NCBI GenBank assembly: GCA_963704855.1
Contig: CAVPHY010000001.1
Span: 124,001 to 188,000 of the forward strand
Source: SZUA-36 sp963704855
GTDB lineage: Bacteria > Pseudomonadota > Gammaproteobacteria > Xanthomonadales > SZUA-36
Reading direction: 5' to 3'
Length of the DNA stretch: 64,000 nt
Shown: piece by piece, positions 61,022 to 64,000 of the stretch
How the letters are laid out: each line of letters begins with the position of its first letter
Position numbering within the stretch: the first letter of the stretch is position 1
The notes under the pieces: generated by a model
The model's database searches: none
What the model was told of the DNA's origin: nothing
Seen by the model: the letters and a program-made list of their open reading frames with translations, nothing else
Translations under genes and position numbers: made by a program

Positions 61022-62758
61022 TCAATCCGGCACCGCCTCAGCCGTATTCCTGGAAGTTCCCATGCACTCGACTGCTTCAGACGGCCTGGCAACCGGCGCG
61101 GTGTTAACCGGGCCTGCCCGGCTATCCCTGCGGCCATCGGCGCCACCCCAGAACATACAGGCTTCCGGGTCATACAAGGCCAGTTCGGCGGCACCGATAA
61201 TGGAGAACTCACGCAACTGGTAGCCAAGTTCCTGCAGGCGCTCCCTGACATCGACCGGAAATTCCGGCTCCAGCGTCAGGAGATCCGGCTTCCACTGGTG
61301 GTGAAAGCGCGGCGCATTGACTGCGCGCTGCGCATCAAAGTCGAAATCGATGACATTGATCAGTGTTTGCAGAACGGCCGAAATGATCAGGGTCCCCATC
61401 GGCGAACCAATAACCATCACCGGCTTGCCATCCTGCAGGACCAGCGTAGGCGCCATCGATGAAAGCGGCCGTTTTCCCGGCGCGACGGCGTTTGCGGAGG
61501 AACCGGTGGCTTCCCATGCGTTGGCCAGGCCGGGATCTATCGAGAAATCATCCATCTCGTTGTTCAGCACGATACCCGTGCCCGGCACGGTAATCTTCGA
61601 GCCGAACAGGGTATTGATGGTCTGCGTAATCGCAATGGCATTGCCGTACTTGTCGATCACTGAAATGTGGGTGGTACCGTCATCATCCGGCACCTGCGCA
61701 TGGTCGTCCCGTGTTGTGACCTGGCCATCAGGGTTAAACCGGGCCGCCTGCTGGTCTGCGTACTCCATGGAAATCAGCTTGTTTACCGGCACATCGTAAA
61801 AATCCGAGTCCCCAAGATTCCCGGCACGGTCTTCGAAGGCCAACTTCATGGCGCTGGCCACGTGGTGGACATAATCGCTTGAGCCGTGACCCATGGCGGC
61901 GAGGTCGTAACGGCCCAGGATGTTGAACATTTGCACCAGCAGCACGCCACCCGAACTTGGCGGCGGCATACTGACAATTTCATATCCACGGTATGAACCA
62001 CGAACAGGTTCACGCCATTTTACCTCGTAACGTGCAAGGTCCAGTTCCGTGACCGCGTTGTTGGTTGCCGCTGCAATCTTCGCAGCAATCGGCCCCAGAG
62101 CCAGCGCTTTCTCGCCTTTCTGCTGGATATACCTGAGCGTATTCGCCAGGTCTTCCTGCACATGGTTCCATCCTAATGGCGGCGCCATGCCGTCCACGGT
62201 TTGTGTCCTTTGCGTTTCAGGGTAGTCTTTCAATACCTCGGCAATGCGTTTGACTACATTGTGATGCCACATTTCCACCCGGTAACCCTCAGAGGCCATC
62301 TTTATCGCGGGCTCGATGAGGTCCTTCCACGGCATGGAGCCATACTTCTGATGCAAAGCCCAGGCGCCCTGCACCATTCCCGGCACGGCCACCGAATGGG
62401 CGCCGCTTCTAATGCTGTCCGGGTTTTTCAAATAGAACTCGGCAGTCGCTGCTGCCGGCGCCGTCTCACGTGCATCCAGGGTGGTAGTTTTTCCATCACT
62501 GGCGCTGTGCACCACGGCGAACATGCCGCCACCCACACCGGAGCTGAAAGGATGCGCGACAGCCGCTGCAAATGCAGTCGCAATGGCTGCATCGACCGCA
62601 TTGCCACCTTTTTCCAGTACCTGCTGTCCGGCCCACGCCGCAGGACCAACGGAGGTTACGAGCATGCCGTCCCTGCCCCACGCGGGCTCAAAACTGGCGG
62701 CCTGACCGCCTTCACTCACCAGTAACGAAATAAAAAATGTGAAGATGATTTTTTTCAG
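61022..62758 (-). CDS. ggt: Gamma-glutamyltranspeptidase
   Basis: Cleaves or transfers the gamma-glutamyl group of glutathione and similar compounds in the periplasm. The precursor self-cleaves before the Thr in DDGTTHISVIDKYGNA, giving two subunits. WGRDGMLVTS, GGNAVDAAIATAFAAAVAHP, SGVGGGMFAVV, DARETAP, PPPSSGGVLLVQM and RPLSSMAPTLVLQDG are all family motifs. The start is unusual: the signal peptide (KKIIFTFFISLLVSEGGQA) begins at CTG 62758, seven bases after GGAG and overlapping the ferredoxin stop as CTGA, and no ATG, GTG or TTG is placed there. Length is then 578 aa, typical for Ggt. Confidence 0.94.
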   Translation of the reverse strand: MKKIIFTFFISLLVSEGGQAASFEPAWGRDGMLVTSVGPAAWAGQQVLEKGGNAVDAAIATAFAAAVAHPFSSGVGGGMFAVVHSASDGKTTTLDARETAPAAATAEFYLKNPDSIRSGAHSVAVPGMVQGAWALHQKYGSMPWKDLIEPAIKMASEGYRVEMWHHNVVKRIAEVLKDYPETQRTQTVDGMAPPLGWNHVQEDLANTLRYIQQKGEKALALGPIAAKIAAATNNAVTELDLARYEVKWREPVRGSYRGYEIVSMPPPSSGGVLLVQMFNILGRYDLAAMGHGSSDYVHHVASAMKLAFEDRAGNLGDSDFYDVPVNKLISMEYADQQAARFNPDGQVTTRDDHAQVPDDDGTTHISVIDKYGNAIAITQTINTLFGSKITVPGTGIVLNNEMDDFSIDPGLANAWEATGSSANAVAPGKRPLSSMAPTLVLQDGKPVMVIGSPMGTLIISAVLQTLINVIDFDFDAQRAVNAPRFHHQWKPDLLTLEPEFPVDVRERLQELGYQLREFSIIGAAELALYDPEACMFWGGADGRRDSRAGPVNTAPVARPSEAVECMGTSRNTAEAVPD

Positions 62759-63012
62759 AGCTTCGCTCCCTGAATCAGCTTGTGATATTTTTCCCACAGT
62801 TGTTCCTCTGTTTCCACATGCCCGGGGTCTTTCGGTATACATTCAACCGGGCAGACTTCGACGCATTGCGGTGTGTCAAAATGGCCCACGCACTCGGTAC
62901 ACAGCATGGGGTTTATTTCGTAAATCTCGACACCCTGGTAGATGGCCTCGTTGGGGCATTCGGGCTCGCAGACATCGCAGTTGATGCATTCTGCGGTAAT
63001 GGTCAAAGCCAC
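62755..63012 (-). CDS. YfhL-like 2[4Fe-4S] ferredoxin
   Basis: 85-aa ferredoxin with two cysteine clusters: CINCDVCEPECPNEAI and the second, extended CTECVGHFDTPQCVEVCPVECI (C-x2-C-x8-C-x3-C-x3-C arrangement), typical of the YfhL/Fdx family that follows coaD in proteobacteria. The start is the GTG at 63012, sharing one base with the coaD TAG stop. The end overlaps the proposed ggt start by four bases. Its partner enzyme is not known. Confidence 0.94.
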   Translation of the reverse strand: MALTITAECINCDVCEPECPNEAIYQGVEIYEINPMLCTECVGHFDTPQCVEVCPVECIPKDPGHVETEEQLWEKYHKLIQGAKL

Positions 63013-63517
63013 TATGAACGACCTGTTATTTCGAACTGCTGCCTGAGTGCGAGCTCGATTTCCGGCCCGACAAATTGCGAGACATCGCCGTCGAGACGGG
63101 CCACCTCACGCACCAGCGTTGAGGAAATAAACCCGAATTGATCATCCGGCGTCAGGAACATGGTCTCAACTTCATCACACAGGTTGCGGTTCATGCTGGC
63201 CAGCTGGAATTCGTATTCAAAATCCGAAACGGCCCGCAGACCACGAATAATGATTCGGGCATCACATTCCAGGACAAAATCGACCAAAAGGTTGTGGAAG
63301 CCGACAATCGTGATATTGTCCAAGTTCATGCAATTGCGATTCGGCCAGCTCAATACGTTTTTCCAGGGTGAAAAACGGCGTTTTATGCGGGCTCTCTGCA
63401 ATCGCCACGATCACGTGATCGAAGACCCGCGCGGCACGGGTAACCAAGGTCGGTATGGCCGTGGGTTATCGGGTCAAAGGTGCCGGGGTATACCGCTACA
63501 CGGTGTGGATTTCTCAA
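63012..63517 (-). CDS. coaD: Phosphopantetheine adenylyltransferase, interrupted by two frameshifts
   Basis: Adenylates 4'-phosphopantetheine in CoA synthesis. The start is a TTG at 63517 with AGGA upstream; the first frame gives VAVYPGTFDPITHGHTDL (the GxFDPxxxGH nucleotidyltransferase motif). The second gives VTRAARVFDHVIVAIAESPHKTPFF and EKRIELAESQLHEL. The third gives DNITIVGFHNLLVDFV, IIIRGLRAVSDFEYEFQLASMNR and FISSTLVREVARLDGDVSQFV. Two surplus bases, both in CTTGG contexts (63448-63449 and 63322-63323), restore 167 aa. Every conserved block is present, so consensus error is favoured over real loss of an essential gene. Confidence 0.92.
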
Positions 63518-63591
63518 GGCATTTCCTGATGAATTTCAACGAACAGCTATTCTACCCTTGTTCAGGTGCGGGATTAAACCAAGCTGTGGAT

Positions 63592-63620
63592 AAAAAGAGG
63601 CCGGCGAAATTGCCGGCCTT
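63592..63620 (-). terminator. Rho-independent terminator of rsmD
   Basis: On the minus strand GGCCGGC, loop AATTTC, GCCGGCC, then CTCTTTTT. It lies 39 bases after the rsmD stop and before coaD, so coaD probably has its own promoter. Confidence 0.85.
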
Positions 63621-63658
63621 AATGCAGGGACTGAAAACAGACGGGGAGCCTGCCTTCG

Positions 63659-64000
63659 TTAATCAGACCCGTCTTGGGGAAGATTTCTTTCGTCATCGAG
63701 GGTTTGTCTGCGGAATAGTTGCATGCGAACCTCACCAAGTTGCTGGTCACGCCACACGCGCCAGCCCGGCGGAGGCGCAACCGGTTTGTTTGCCGGCGAT
63801 TCCACGTATACGAAGCCGCCGCGGCGCACGCAGGCGACTTTGTCCAGCCTCTCAAGCACCAGCCCGGCGAGGTTACTGTCAAACGGCGGGTCTACAAATA
63901 CGATATCAAAGATCTCGGGCTTGAACTCTTCGATCATCGACATCGCCCCGCCATGCTGCAGTTTGACCTGCACGGCCTGCAGCTGTTCGATACCCTGGCG
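63659..64000 (-). CDS. rsmD: 16S rRNA (guanine-966-N2)-methyltransferase, C-terminal part
   Basis: The C-terminal 113 residues of RsmD; the N-terminal SAM-binding half lies beyond the right edge of the window. The catalytic NPPY-type motif appears as FVDPPFDSNLAG, followed by GGFVYVESPANK, as in the RsmD family. The downstream order rsmD-coaD-ferredoxin is the conserved gammaproteobacterial arrangement. The frame is open to the window edge without a start. Confidence 0.93.
   Translation of the reverse strand, partial: RQGIEQLQAVQVKLQHGGAMSMIEEFKPEIFDIVFVDPPFDSNLAGLVLERLDKVACVRRGGFVYVESPANKPVAPPPGWRVWRDQQLGEVRMQLFRRQTLDDERNLPQDGSD

Noticed and set aside
62201..62725. A 174-codon plus-strand frame
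   Set aside because: Antisense to ggt, which is fully supported by its motifs.

Overview
The window reads as chromosome of a free-living, probably marine, gammaproteobacterium. The basis is gene order rather than any rRNA: algZ-algR-hemC-hemD-hemX-hemY, lptM-dapF-DUF484-xerC, hslV-hslU followed by ubiE-ubiJ-ubiB, rsmD-coaD-ferredoxin, and a divergent lrp/ald pair are all arrangements of that class. A dedicated proteobacterial (class GN) sortase system and an oleABCD hydrocarbon cluster point to an environmental lineage, perhaps near Xanthomonadales/Chromatiales or Woeseia-like bacteria; that placement is inference. No phage, transposase, rRNA or CRISPR array was seen.

Layout. 1-6.7 kb: tail of a gene with a C-terminal membrane anchor, a TonB-dependent receptor, a large secreted aromatic/His/basic repeat protein, and trpE. 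6.8-12.5 kb: histidine kinase and response regulator (-) divergent from a VIT/VWA sortase target and its sortase (+). 12.5-13.1 kb: a gene-free stretch of nested palindromes, a second simpler copy of which lies at 28.0 kb. 13.1-18.4 kb: rpe, djlA, purC, gcvT-gcvH, a cobalamin adenosyltransferase and a MAPEG protein. 18.5-23.1 kb: omega-amino acid/beta-alanine catabolism (bauA, mmsA), ald and divergent lrp. 23.1-28 kb: a deacetylase, tRNA-Gly(CCC), a dimethylargininase-like enzyme, a YheT-like hydrolase, a PlsC-like acyltransferase and a ferredoxin reductase. 28.1-35.3 kb: a long minus-strand algZR-hemCDXY operon ending in two unknown genes. 35.3-45.6 kb: esterase, lptM, dapF, DUF484, xerC, aqpZ, hslVU behind a sigma-32-like promoter, and ubiEJB. 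45.6-50 kb: acyltransferase, phospholipase A, PLD-family lipoprotein, phosphopantetheinyl transferase. 50.2-54.8 kb: oleABCD, which by family knowledge joins two acyl-CoAs head to head and makes a long-chain alkene. 54.9-64 kb: a small kinase, two amidohydrolases (the second without metal ligands), a CoA-transferase, an M20 amidohydrolase, gamma-glutamyltranspeptidase, ferredoxin, coaD and partial rsmD.

Two patterns cut across the window. (1) Five conserved genes (trpE, purC, the DUF484 gene, the CoA-transferase, coaD) are interrupted by seven frameshifts, every one equivalent to one extra base and every one explicable as a homopolymer one base too long. Consensus error is the simplest reading, but the one-sided sign deserves a check. 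(2) Palindromic elements sit mostly between convergent genes: a GGTGGGTAA/TTACCCACC family at several loci, and a composite nested-palindrome element in two copies.
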